From the NCBI GenBank assembly GCA_963837455.1, contig CAWINM010000001.1, positions 1,922,001-1,986,000 on the forward strand: a DNA stretch of 64,000 nt. The letters run 5' to 3'. Both the position numbers and the translations under genes were made by a program. The notes beneath the pieces are model-generated. The model did no database searches. It saw nothing but the letters and a program-made list of their open reading frames with translations, and was not told the DNA's origin. Below, piece after piece: positions 1 through 7,795 of the stretch. Position 1 is the first letter of the stretch, and each line of letters begins with the position of its first letter. This DNA is from DASYQD01 sp963837455. GTDB taxonomy: Bacteria; Acidobacteriota; Thermoanaerobaculia; Multivoradales; JAIOJS01.

Positions 1-520
1 TCCCGGTGACCTCGATGGGAAGGACGGCAAAGCTCGTCGGGTCGGTGGCACCTCCGACGCCAGGATCGTCGGTGAGCCCGAGGGACTCGTTGACCCCGTT
101 GTTGTCGGCATCGAAGAAGAACTGGCCCTGGTTGTCGATGGTGGTTCCCGCGCTGCCGCCGTTGATGGTCGCGGTGATGGTGATGGTGACGCTGCCGGCG
201 GGAGGGATGCTGCCGTTCCAGGAGGCAGCATTGGTTCCGAAATTGACCGCGGCCGTACCCGAGGAGGCGCTGGCGTTTACCACGGTCAGGCTCGGTGGCA
301 GACTGTCCAGGAGCTCGTTGCTGGGGTTGTCGCCCTGCGTTGCGGAGCCGCTGTTGGTGAGGGTCACGGTATAGGTGACCGTGCCACCTACGGCAAAGGT
401 GCCGGCCACGGTCTTGGTGCCGGATACAGCCACGGTCCCTGCCGTTGCCGCGGTTGCCACCAGTGCCAGCGCGGGAAGGATCGAGAACGTGGTGGCCACG
501 AAGCGCTGCCGGTTGAGCAT
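1..520 (-). CDS. Secreted Ig-like/DUF11-type repeat protein, N-terminal part (runs off window)
   Basis: Reads from ATG at 518-520 toward the window start with no stop, giving 173 residues of an incomplete protein. AGGAGG lies 7 bases upstream of the ATG and fixes the start. A signal peptide (MLNRQRFVATTFSILPALAL..) is followed by a beta-rich segment with 'VGGTVTYTVTLTNSGSATQ' and 'GSVTITITATINGG', the pattern of DUF11/conserved repeat domains of bacterial surface proteins. The rest lies outside the window, so total length and function cannot be judged. It is transcribed away from the sulfatase gene. Family assignment is from pattern only. Confidence 0.7.
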   Translation of the reverse strand, partial: MLNRQRFVATTFSILPALALVATAATAGTVAVSGTKTVAGTFAVGGTVTYTVTLTNSGSATQGDNPSNELLDSLPPSLTVVNASASSGTAAVNFGTNAASWNGSIPPAGSVTITITATINGGSAGTTIDNQGQFFFDADNNGVNESLGLTDDPGVGGATDPTSFAVLPIEVTG

Positions 521-773
521 CAGATCCTCCTGATCGGAATCTCCGCGAGTGAGACTGGTCGCAGTTTCCCAACGGCGGATCCGGACCGCCAAGCGTGAGC
601 CATTCCGAAAGACGACGAGTGGGAAGGCGACCGAGATTGTAGTGGACCCCGGGCGTGCGTCAAGCCCTCGGGTACGCACGACGAGCAGCAGGTTCGGGGG
701 CCGCCGCACCGTTCTGCAGCTCCAGCCAACGTTATGCTCAGCTCGACGAGCACCACACGGAGAAGGGGGCGAC

Positions 774-3152
774 ATGCGGCGTGCGCGAACGAGAGTCGGA
801 TCGGCGCTGGTAGCGGCGATGGCGGCGGGAGGCCTGGCGCTGGGTGGCGGCGGCGCGGCCGGCGCCGCGCGGGTTGCCGCCAGGCCCAACATCCTGTTCG
901 TGATCCTCGACGACGTCGGGATCGATCAGCTGGCGCTGTTCGGCTTCGGCGGCGAGCCGGCGGCGAAGACGCCGAACCTCGCCAAGATCGCCAGACAGGG
1001 CGTCATGTTCACCAACGTCTGGGCGATGCCGGAGTGCTCACCGAGCCGAGCGGCCTACTTCACGGGCCGCTATCCGCTCCGCACCGGCGTGGTCAGCGCC
1101 ATCGTCGGCAATCACTTGCCCCAGGATTACGTGTCCCCCTACGAGGCGACCCTGCCGCGGGTGCTCGCCACCGCCGGCTACACCAGCGCGCTGATCGGTA
1201 AGTACCACCTCGGCAACGACAAGGACCCGGCGGGGAACTGTGCGCCGGCGACGCGCGGCTGGGACTTCTTCGCCGGCAACATGCCACCGGGCCCACCCTC
1301 GATCGATACCACGGCAGGCGGCGCCGATCCGTCGGGCGCCCAGACCTGCGGCTACTTCCAGACGCCGGCGCCCGGTGCCTGCTACAGCGAGGACGAAGGG
1401 ACGCCCGACTGCCTGCCGATCGCCGCCGGCGAGGATCCGGGCACCAGCCCGGCGCGCGCGTGCCTCCAGGGCGGTGGCCTGTTCCGGCCCACGGCGGCCT
1501 GCGGCGTCGACCCACCGAGCATCGACGATTTCGCGCGCAGCAACGGCTACTACGTCTGGCCGGAGACCCACGAGGAGGGCCCGGCGAGCCCCGACTTCGT
1601 GGACGACGCGGGAGAGGCCTGCGGCACGGCCGCGAACCGCGGCTACATGACCGCGGTGCAGTCGGAGCGAGCCGTGGCGTGGTGGAACCAGCAGGTCGGC
1701 CGGCGCATGCTCACGCTCAGCTACAACACCATGCACACGCCGTTTCAGAAGGCGCCGACCGACCTCGTTCCCGATCCCTTGGACCTGCCGCTGCCCTGCA
1801 GCTCGCTGCTGCCGCCAAGGCAGCTGCTCAACAACATGCTGGAGGCGGCCGACACCGAGCTCGGCCGCACCCTGGCGGCGATGGGCCTCGGCACGCTCGA
1901 GCCCGACGGGCGTGGGCTCGCCACCCTCGACTTGCGCGACACGGTGATCGTCGTCGTCGGCGACAACGGCAGCTACGGCCCGACGGTGCGCGCCACCGAG
2001 GGCTTCAGCATCTCCCGCTCGAAGGCGACGGTCTACCAGACCGGCGTCTGGGTGCCGCTGATCGTCGCCGGTCCGACCGTGCACAAGCCCGCGCGCAAGG
2101 TCGACGCTCTGGTCAACGTCACCGACCTGTTCCAGCTCTTCGGCGAGCTCGCGGGCATCGACGTCGCGGAGGTGGTGCCGCCGAGCCACACGCTCGACAG
2201 CCAGTCGCTGCTGCCGTATCTGGTGGCGCCGGCGACCCGGCCCGTGCGCCGCACGAGCTTCACCCAGCTCGCCGCCGGCACCTTCACACCGGCGCCCGAG
2301 GAGCGCAGCTGGCCCTGCCTGATCGGCACCTTCTGCAACGACACCTTGCTGTTCAGCCAGGCCCTGTGCGAGGACAACGGCGGCACCTGGTACGGCCCCG
2401 GAGCGGCGACCCAGCTCACCTCGTGCTGCGCCCTCGCGGCGGCGAGCAGTGGCCAGGTGAGCGTCACGCCGCTCTCCCAGCTCGCGGTGCGCGACAAGCG
2501 CTACAAGCTGGTCGAGGTGGTGCGCACCGATTGCTCCTCACCGCTGCCGCCCGACGCCGCCAGCAAACCTTTCCCCTGGGCGGAATACGCGACCACGACC
2601 TCCCGCGAGCTCTACGACCTGAAGCCGACCGCCGCCAACCCGCTGGGCCTGGACCCGCCGGACGGCGACCTGCTGCAGCAGTGCTCGGCCGGCGAGAGCC
2701 CGGCCGGCTGCCTGCCGCGAGGCCGGCGCGCGGCCTACGACCGACTCGCCAACGAGCTCCTCCGGATCAAGGAATCGGCGAGCGCCGAAGAGACCTGTCG
2801 GGCCAAGGGGGACGGCAATCTCGACCTGCGCGTCGACCAGGCCGACATCGCCGCCTGGGCGCACTACCGAGACGGAGGCCCGAGCCAGTACGACATCAAC
2901 GAGGACGCCCAGACCGACGACCTGGACCTGGGGATGATCGAGGCCAACCTCGGCACCGACTGCCTGGATCCCTGCGCCCGGGCCGACCTCGATCGCAACG
3001 GCCGTGTCAGCTCGCGCGACCTCGAGCTCCTCGTCGCGCAGCTCGGCCCGTGCAACCCGGTGCTCTGCAGCGGGGACCTCGACGGCAATGGGGTCGTCGA
3101 TGTGAGCGACGTCGCCATGATGAACGCGGCACGGTCGAGCTGTCGGCCATGA
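774..3152 (+). CDS. Secreted type I sulfatase with C-terminal dockerin-like EF-hand repeats
   Basis: Probable secreted arylsulfatase-type hydrolase of sulfate esters, 792 residues. ATG at 774 is chosen because a signal peptide follows directly (basic MRRARTR, then an Ala/Gly-rich core); the frame is open further upstream but not protein-like. The alkaline phosphatase/sulfatase core starts with 'RPNILFVILDDVGIDQ' (metal-binding Asp pair, residues 46-47). Motif C-S-P-S-R at 88-92 is the type I signature whose Cys is converted to formylglycine. 'DTVIVVVGDNGSYG' supplies another metal-binding region. The C-terminal 110 residues hold calcium-loop repeats such as 'DLDRNGRVSSRDLELL' and 'DLDGNGVVDVSDV', as in dockerin-like modules. 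A formylglycine-generating enzyme gene lies 0.7 kb downstream on the other strand. The substrate is unknown. Confidence 0.9.
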   Translation: MRRARTRVGSALVAAMAAGGLALGGGGAAGAARVAARPNILFVILDDVGIDQLALFGFGGEPAAKTPNLAKIARQGVMFTNVWAMPECSPSRAAYFTGRYPLRTGVVSAIVGNHLPQDYVSPYEATLPRVLATAGYTSALIGKYHLGNDKDPAGNCAPATRGWDFFAGNMPPGPPSIDTTAGGADPSGAQTCGYFQTPAPGACYSEDEGTPDCLPIAAGEDPGTSPARACLQGGGLFRPTAACGVDPPSIDDFARSNGYYVWPETHEEGPASPDFVDDAGEACGTAANRGYMTAVQSERAVAWWNQQVGRRMLTLSYNTMHTPFQKAPTDLVPDPLDLPLPCSSLLPPRQLLNNMLEAADTELGRTLAAMGLGTLEPDGRGLATLDLRDTVIVVVGDNGSYGPTVRATEGFSISRSKATVYQTGVWVPLIVAGPTVHKPARKVDALVNVTDLFQLFGELAGIDVAEVVPPSHTLDSQSLLPYLVAPATRPVRRTSFTQLAAGTFTPAPEERSWPCLIGTFCNDTLLFSQALCEDNGGTWYGPGAATQLTSCCALAAASSGQVSVTPLSQLAVRDKRYKLVEVVRTDCSSPLPPDAASKPFPWAEYATTTSRELYDLKPTAANPLGLDPPDGDLLQQCSAGESPAGCLPRGRRAAYDRLANELLRIKESASAEETCRAKGDGNLDLRVDQADIAAWAHYRDGGPSQYDINEDAQTDDLDLGMIEANLGTDCLDPCARADLDRNGRVSSRDLELLVAQLGPCNPVLCSGDLDGNGVVDVSDVAMMNAARSSCRP

Positions 3153-3215
3153 GCCGCTCACCGGGGCTGTGGGTGCTGCGGGTGGAAGCCCCCGGAGAGC
3201 CAGCCGCCGAAGAAT

Positions 3216-3677
3216 CTATTCGTGCGCGTCGCGTCGTCGCCTGAGCTCGCGCAGGCGTTCCACGTCGGGCAGATCCTTTTCGGGATGCGCCGTGGTTGCC
3301 TTCATTGCAATCAGCTCGTCCAAGCCCGCAAAGCAGGCGGGAACGCCGAGGAGCTCCCCTTCCACACGATGGCTCCAGACTTCCTCCCAAGACACCCCCG
3401 GCACCCGCGAGTGGATCTCCACGCGCAGCAGGCCGCCGAACGAGAGGATGTCACCGGCAACGAAATCGTCGGCAGCAAAGTCCGGCTCGAACCCCCCCCA
3501 CTTCGCGACTGCGCGCCGGGCGCGTTCGCCATTCTCGGTGGTCGGCCCGATCAGGACGTCGAGATCACGGGTCGTCCGATACGGGACGTACGACAGCACC
3601 GCCATCGCGCCGATCACTACATAGGCCACGCCTTCGCTGTTGAGCGCAGCGAGGAACTCGGCAAAGTCCTGCGTCAT
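3216..3677 (-). CDS. Nucleotidyltransferase-like protein (MNT/DUF6036-type)
   Basis: 153 residues from ATG at 3675-3677. 'YVVIGAMAVLSYVPYRTTRDLDVLIG' (read in two parts) contains the G-(x)n-D-x-D arrangement of the polymerase-beta nucleotidyltransferase fold: 'VIGAMAVLSY' then 'TRDLDVLIG'. The C-terminal 'LDELIAMKATTAHPEKDLPD' with an invariant-looking Lys is typical of small nucleotidyltransferases found in toxin-antitoxin-like pairs. A second member of the same broad family sits at 11126-11635. A small reading frame overlaps its 5' end (3565-3852) and could be the partner. A role in TA-like or defence modules is inferred from family habits. Confidence 0.75.
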   Translation of the reverse strand: MTQDFAEFLAALNSEGVAYVVIGAMAVLSYVPYRTTRDLDVLIGPTTENGERARRAVAKWGGFEPDFAADDFVAGDILSFGGLLRVEIHSRVPGVSWEEVWSHRVEGELLGVPACFAGLDELIAMKATTAHPEKDLPDVERLRELRRRRDAHE

Positions 3678-3852
3678 CCGCCAACCCTCGCGTGCGCCAG
3701 AGCTCGTAGACCGTATCGAGGAGCGCCACTGCCGCCTCCATGCGTTCCCGCGGTGTGGCGGCCAGGGCGTCGTCGATGTCCTGGCGAACAAGGTCCGCGC
3801 GCGGCGCTGTGAGCGAGCGCCGAGACTGTTGGGCTCGACGCCGGAGTGTCAC
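3565..3852 (-). CDS. Small hypothetical protein upstream of the nucleotidyltransferase
   Basis: Possible 95-residue protein starting at GTG 3850-3852. The first half is protein-like and helical ('DIDDALAATPRERMEAAVAL', 'LDTVYELWRTRGLADD'), resembling short partners of nucleotidyltransferase genes. The last third runs antisense-free but in another frame through the nucleotidyltransferase start, an overlap of about 110 bases, so either the frame ends earlier through a shift or the tail is fortuitous. A TATACT box lies at 3861-3866, just upstream, which would give an almost leaderless transcript. No recognised domain. Confidence 0.4.
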   Translation of the reverse strand: MTLRRRAQQSRRSLTAPRADLVRQDIDDALAATPRERMEAAVALLDTVYELWRTRGLADDAGLCRVPRCAQQRRRGLCSDRRDGGAVVRPVSDDP

Positions 3853-3884
3853 GGCAAGAGTATAGGGCTCGTCGGGGCCACGAA

Positions 3885-5177
3885 TCACCGATCGCGGACT
3901 CGACGTTCGGCGTCGGGCCGCCGACTCGTGCGGTGCGGTGCGCGCCCGGTGCTGAGCGGATGCCCGCGCAGGATGGTGCGAAAGCCGAGGTGCGTGGTGC
4001 CGAGGTCCTCCTCGTGTGGCTGGCGAGCGCTGGGCCGGTAGCGGCCGCAGGAGTCGCTCGCGCACAACCACGAGCCGCCCTTGATGACGCGAGTGGGAGC
4101 GGCTGGATCTGGGCTGCGGCGAAGCCGGGGGCCGACGGGATCGACTGCGCCGTTGGCGACCGCGCCGTGCCCCGGCTCGTAGGCGTCGGTGACCCATTCC
4201 CACACGTTGCCGATCATGTCGAAGGCCCCGTAGCCGTTCGGCGGGAAGCAGCCGACCGGGGCCGTGCCGTGGTAGCCGTCGGCGGCCTCGTCGTGGACCG
4301 GGAATGCTCCCTGCCAGGCGTTGGCCTGCCACCGCCCGCCCGGGGTGAGCTCATGCCCCCACGCGTAATCGGCGCCGTCGATGCCGCCGCGGGCGGCGAA
4401 TTCCCATTCGGCCTCGGTGGGGAGCACGTGCCCGCGCCAGCGGGCGTAGGCCTGCGCGTCGGCGAAGGCGACGTCGACGACGGGGTGGTTCTCGCGGCCG
4501 ACCACCGAGCTGTCCGGCCCCTGCGGATGCCGCCAGCTGGCACCCGGCACGTACCGCCACCAGGACCCGGGGTCGAGAGAGGATGCGCGCGCGCTCGCAG
4601 GCTCGACGAAGATCATCGCTCCCGGCCCCAGCGTCTCGGCGGCAGCGCCTGGATGGCGGGCCGGATCGAGCCTGCGCTCGGCCACCGTCTGATACCCGGT
4701 GGCGGCGACGAAGGCGGCGAACTGGGCGTTCGTCACCTCGGTGCGATCGGCCCAGAAGCCGCCCACGGTCACCTGCCGCAGGGGCCGCTCCTCGCGATAG
4801 AAGTGGTCCGACCCCATGGAGAAGGTGCCCCGCGGCACCCAGACCATTCCGGCGGTCAACGGGTCGCCGCCCGTGCTCGCGCTGGGGAGGCCCGAGTACG
4901 CCTGGCAGAGCCGGCGCCCACCATCGCGCGACGCGGCCGCGGGTTGCGCCGCGGGTTGCGCCACCGAAGCGGCTCGGACAGCCGGACCCGGGCTCGGCGC
5001 GACGAGCGCCAGACTGCCGAGCGTCGCCGAGACCAGCGCGGCGCGCCGCCGGGAGAGCCGAGCCTTGTGCACCGCCACGTCGGTTCCGCAGGGTAGCACC
5101 CGCCGCGGCCGCTGCGGACTTGATTCCGCAAGCCGCGCGAGCCGTCGCCGCCAGGAAGCGGTCGGCGGGATCATCAT
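3885..5177 (-). CDS. Formylglycine-generating enzyme (SUMF1/FGE family), exported
   Basis: 430 residues from tandem ATGs at 5177 and 5174; GTG at 5078 or 5072 are alternatives that would place a clean signal peptide (VHKARLSRRRAALVSATLG..) at the N terminus. The FGE-sulfatase domain starts at 'GMVWVPRGTFSMGSDHFYRE' and shows 'ADRTEVTNAQFAAFVAATGY', 'LPTEAEWEFAARGG', 'GAFDMIGNVWEWVTDAY' and 'VIKGGSWLCASDSCGRYR'. The two Cys (about 372 and 377, C-x4-C) match the copper-binding catalytic pair of true FGEs, which many paralogous SUMF1-domain proteins lack. It should oxidise the Cys of C-x-P-S-R to formylglycine, so the sulfatase at 774-3152 is the obvious client. Both appear exported, which raises the question of where activation happens. 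Confidence 0.88.
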   Translation of the reverse strand: MMIPPTASWRRRLARLAESSPQRPRRVLPCGTDVAVHKARLSRRRAALVSATLGSLALVAPSPGPAVRAASVAQPAAQPAAASRDGGRRLCQAYSGLPSASTGGDPLTAGMVWVPRGTFSMGSDHFYREERPLRQVTVGGFWADRTEVTNAQFAAFVAATGYQTVAERRLDPARHPGAAAETLGPGAMIFVEPASARASSLDPGSWWRYVPGASWRHPQGPDSSVVGRENHPVVDVAFADAQAYARWRGHVLPTEAEWEFAARGGIDGADYAWGHELTPGGRWQANAWQGAFPVHDEAADGYHGTAPVGCFPPNGYGAFDMIGNVWEWVTDAYEPGHGAVANGAVDPVGPRLRRSPDPAAPTRVIKGGSWLCASDSCGRYRPSARQPHEEDLGTTHLGFRTILRGHPLSTGRAPHRTSRRPDAERRVRDR

Positions 5178-5428
5178 GCGGCAGTCGCACCTTTCGGCTC
5201 TCGATCGCCGCTTCGAAGCTCCTCCCAGTCTACATGCGGCTCGACGCGGATGCCGACGGACTCGGGAGCGAAGCCGGCCGAACCTCAGGCACGATTCGCG
5301 CCTACCCGCTGAAGCTCGCCGCAGATGTTTCTCCTCCACCCCACGTTGCTGGCTGCCTTTAGCTTCGCCCAGACCGCCGTGATCGTGGCGGGCGCCGGGG
5401 TTCTCTCCGGTGGGGTCCCGGCACGGTT

Positions 5429-7090
5429 TCAGCCGCATAGACCCAGGCAGTGGGAGGTGGCGTTCCAGCGGTTGGCGCCCCCGGACTCGAAGCCGTCGGC
5501 GAACGGTAGCGGGGGCCAGTCCCCTCGCAGCACGAAGTACGCGCCGGCGCCGGTGAAGCCACCCCACGACTCGTGGTCGTCGCCGATCACCAGGTCGGCG
5601 AATCCGTTGCCATCGAAGTCGCCGGTCGCGAGCGATGCGCCGAACCGGTCGCCTTGCTCGCCGACGTCCGGCACGCCGGCGACGCCCTGGCGCCACTGCT
5701 GCGAGCGCGTGACCACCAGACCGGCCCCCGGGACCGGGCTGCCGAAGAGCACCGTCACCGTGCCCTCGAGCGGCCCGTGGCCGACGTCCTGGCCGTAGGC
5801 GCCGATCGCCAGGTCGTCGTGGCCATTGTGGTCGAAGTCGCCGCTCGCGAGCCCGAAACTGAACGCGTTGAACTCGCCGATGCCGGGCGGCATGCCCGCC
5901 GTGTCCTGGGTCCAGAACGTCGATCCGGTCGCGGTGAGACCCCCGGCGCTGCCCCGAAGCACCTCGACGGCGCCCGCGGCGTTGACCTCTCCCGCGGGAG
6001 TGTCGACGTCCTCGAAGGAGCCGATCGCCAGGTCGTCGAACCCATCGGCGTCGAAGTCGCCCACCGCCAGGGTCATTCCGAACTCGTCGTCGCTCTCGGA
6101 GCTGTCGGCGACCCCGGGGCTGTTCTGGCTCCACAGCACGTTGCCGGTGACGGTGAGGCCTGGGGCGCTGCCGAGCAGCACCTGCACGGCGCCCGCGCCG
6201 CCGTTCTCGCGGAAGACGCCGACAGCGAGGTCGTCGCGGCCGTCGCCGTTGAAGTCACCTGCCACCAAGGGCCAGCCGAAGAGGTCCCCGTCCTCCGCGG
6301 TGTCCGCCATGCCGGACGTGTTCTGGTCGAAGTACTGGGTGCGCGCTGTGGAGAGGCCCAGGGATGATCCAAAGAGCGTCTGCACCGCGCCGTGATGGCT
6401 GACGAAGCCGCCACCGATGCCGAGCCCGCCCTCGTAAGGCACCCCGATGGCCAAGTCGTCGTAGCCGTCGTTGTCGAAGTCCCCGCTGGCCAGCGCCGCA
6501 CCGAATTCGTCACCGTCCTCCGAGTCCTCGGCCATGCCCGGAGTGTCCTGGTCGAAGAACTGCGAGCCGGAGAGGTCGAGCCCGCCCGCCGACCCGTAGT
6601 GGATCTGCACCGCCCCGCCGTCGTCGGGGCCGTCGCCACAGCCGCCGACCGCGAGGTCGTCGTAGCCGTCGCCGTTGAAGTCGCCGGCGGCCAGCGCGCA
6701 GCCGAAGAGGTCGCCGGCCTCCACAGGATCGGGGCTGCCGCCGTTGAACTGGCTGAGCACGTCGAAGCTCGCGCCGGAAGCGAGGCCGCTGCCCCGGACT
6801 CCATAGCGAATGATGACGATCCCCGCATCCGTGTAGCTGCCCCCCGAGGTGTTGTCGTCCTCGGGAACGCCGACAGCGAGGTCGTCGATGCCGTCGCCGT
6901 CGAAGTCGCCCGTCGCGAAGACGTGGCCGAAATGGTCCAGCGAGGCGGGGCCGTAGAAGCCGATGTCGTCCTCATGGAACAGGCGGGCGCCGGTGCCGGT
7001 GAGCTGTGCGCTGGCGCACACCGCGCACGCGGCCGCGAGCGACAAACTGATTGCCACGCAGCGGATGGCTCGGGTCCTCGGTCGGTTCAT
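5429..7090 (-). CDS. Secreted seven-bladed FG-GAP (integrin-alpha-like) beta-propeller
   Basis: 553 residues from ATG at 7088-7090, preceded by GGAGGGT. A signal peptide (ISLSLAAACAVCASA) leads into seven FG-GAP units, each with a calcium-loop motif: DFDGDGIDDLAVG, DFNGDGYDDLAVG, DFDNDGYDDLAIG, DFNGDGRDDLAVG, DFDADGFDDLAIG, DFDHNGHDDLAIG and DFDGNGFADLVIG. Seven repeats predict a closed seven-bladed propeller. The C terminus ends 'PFADGFESGGANRWNAT..', a tail shared with unrelated secreted proteins in this window (see findings). It is divergent from the sigma-factor gene with under 50 bases between starts. Ligand or carbohydrate binding on the surface is likely but not shown. Confidence 0.88.
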   Translation of the reverse strand: MNRPRTRAIRCVAISLSLAAACAVCASAQLTGTGARLFHEDDIGFYGPASLDHFGHVFATGDFDGDGIDDLAVGVPEDDNTSGGSYTDAGIVIIRYGVRGSGLASGASFDVLSQFNGGSPDPVEAGDLFGCALAAGDFNGDGYDDLAVGGCGDGPDDGGAVQIHYGSAGGLDLSGSQFFDQDTPGMAEDSEDGDEFGAALASGDFDNDGYDDLAIGVPYEGGLGIGGGFVSHHGAVQTLFGSSLGLSTARTQYFDQNTSGMADTAEDGDLFGWPLVAGDFNGDGRDDLAVGVFRENGGAGAVQVLLGSAPGLTVTGNVLWSQNSPGVADSSESDDEFGMTLAVGDFDADGFDDLAIGSFEDVDTPAGEVNAAGAVEVLRGSAGGLTATGSTFWTQDTAGMPPGIGEFNAFSFGLASGDFDHNGHDDLAIGAYGQDVGHGPLEGTVTVLFGSPVPGAGLVVTRSQQWRQGVAGVPDVGEQGDRFGASLATGDFDGNGFADLVIGDDHESWGGFTGAGAYFVLRGDWPPLPFADGFESGGANRWNATSHCLGLCG

Positions 7091-7138
7091 GGCGTGACCC
7101 TCCACCGGGTCCCGCGAGACGGAAGCGCCCGGGCTGAC

Positions 7139-7795
7139 ATGGCCAGCGCGAGCGGCGGCGTAGACTGTTGGGCAGCTCGAGCTCTCTGGGAGGCGACGCT
7201 GAGCGAGGACGCAGCGGCCGCGGTGGTCACCGAGGTGACCGACCTGCTTCGCGACTGGCGCGCGGGCGCCGAGCGCGCCGAGCGGCTTCTCGTGCTGCTC
7301 TACGCGGAGCTCAAGCGGGTGGCGCACGGCCAGCTCGCCCGCGAGCGCCGAGGCCACACCTTGCAGACGACGGCCCTCGTCCACGAGGCGTACCTCCGCC
7401 TCGTCGACCAGCGACGGGCCGAGTTCAAGGACCGCCAGCACTTCTTCGCCGTGGCGGCGACGGTGATGCGGCGGCTGCTCGTCGACCACGCCCGCGCGCG
7501 CCTTGCCGAGAAGCGCGCCCACGAGGCCGTCACGCTCTCCGCGGCGGGCGTCGTCGGCGCCGCCGACCCGGCCTTCGAGGTGCTCGATCTCGACCGCGCG
7601 CTCGACAAGCTCGCGGCGGCCTTTCCCCGGCCAGCGCGCGTCGTCGAGCTGCGCTACTTCGGCGGTCTCGAGTGGGCCGAGGTCGCCGACGTCGTCGGCG
7701 TCGTCGAGCGCACCGTCCATCGTGATTGGGAGTTCGCGCGCGCCTGGCTGCTCAACGAGCTCGGACCGCAGGCGATGGAGACCGGCGCGCCGTGA
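7139..7795 (+). CDS. ECF-type RNA polymerase sigma factor (TIGR02999-like)
   Basis: 218 residues from ATG at 7139; a CTG at 7199 with GGGAGG five bases ahead is a credible alternative, because family members usually begin near 'VTEVTDLLRDWRAGAERAER'. Region 2: 'LVLLYAELKRVAHGQL' and 'LQTTALVHEAYLRLVDQ', then 'FKDRQHFFAVAATVMRRLLV'. Region 4: 'FPRPARVVELRYFGGLEWAE' and 'VVERTVHRDWEFARAWL' (helix-turn-helix). This pattern matches the acidobacterial/planctomycete ECF group usually linked to protein kinases. Its TGA overlaps the GTG of the kinase gene, so the two are translationally coupled; kinase-controlled sigma activity is the usual inference. Confidence 0.92.
   Translation: MASASGGVDCWAARALWEATLSEDAAAAVVTEVTDLLRDWRAGAERAERLLVLLYAELKRVAHGQLARERRGHTLQTTALVHEAYLRLVDQRRAEFKDRQHFFAVAATVMRRLLVDHARARLAEKRAHEAVTLSAAGVVGAADPAFEVLDLDRALDKLAAAFPRPARVVELRYFGGLEWAEVADVVGVVERTVHRDWEFARAWLLNELGPQAMETGAP

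Noticed and set aside
3846..5096. Plus-strand frame opposite the FGE gene
   Set aside because: No motif or ribosome site; the minus strand encodes an unmistakable FGE.
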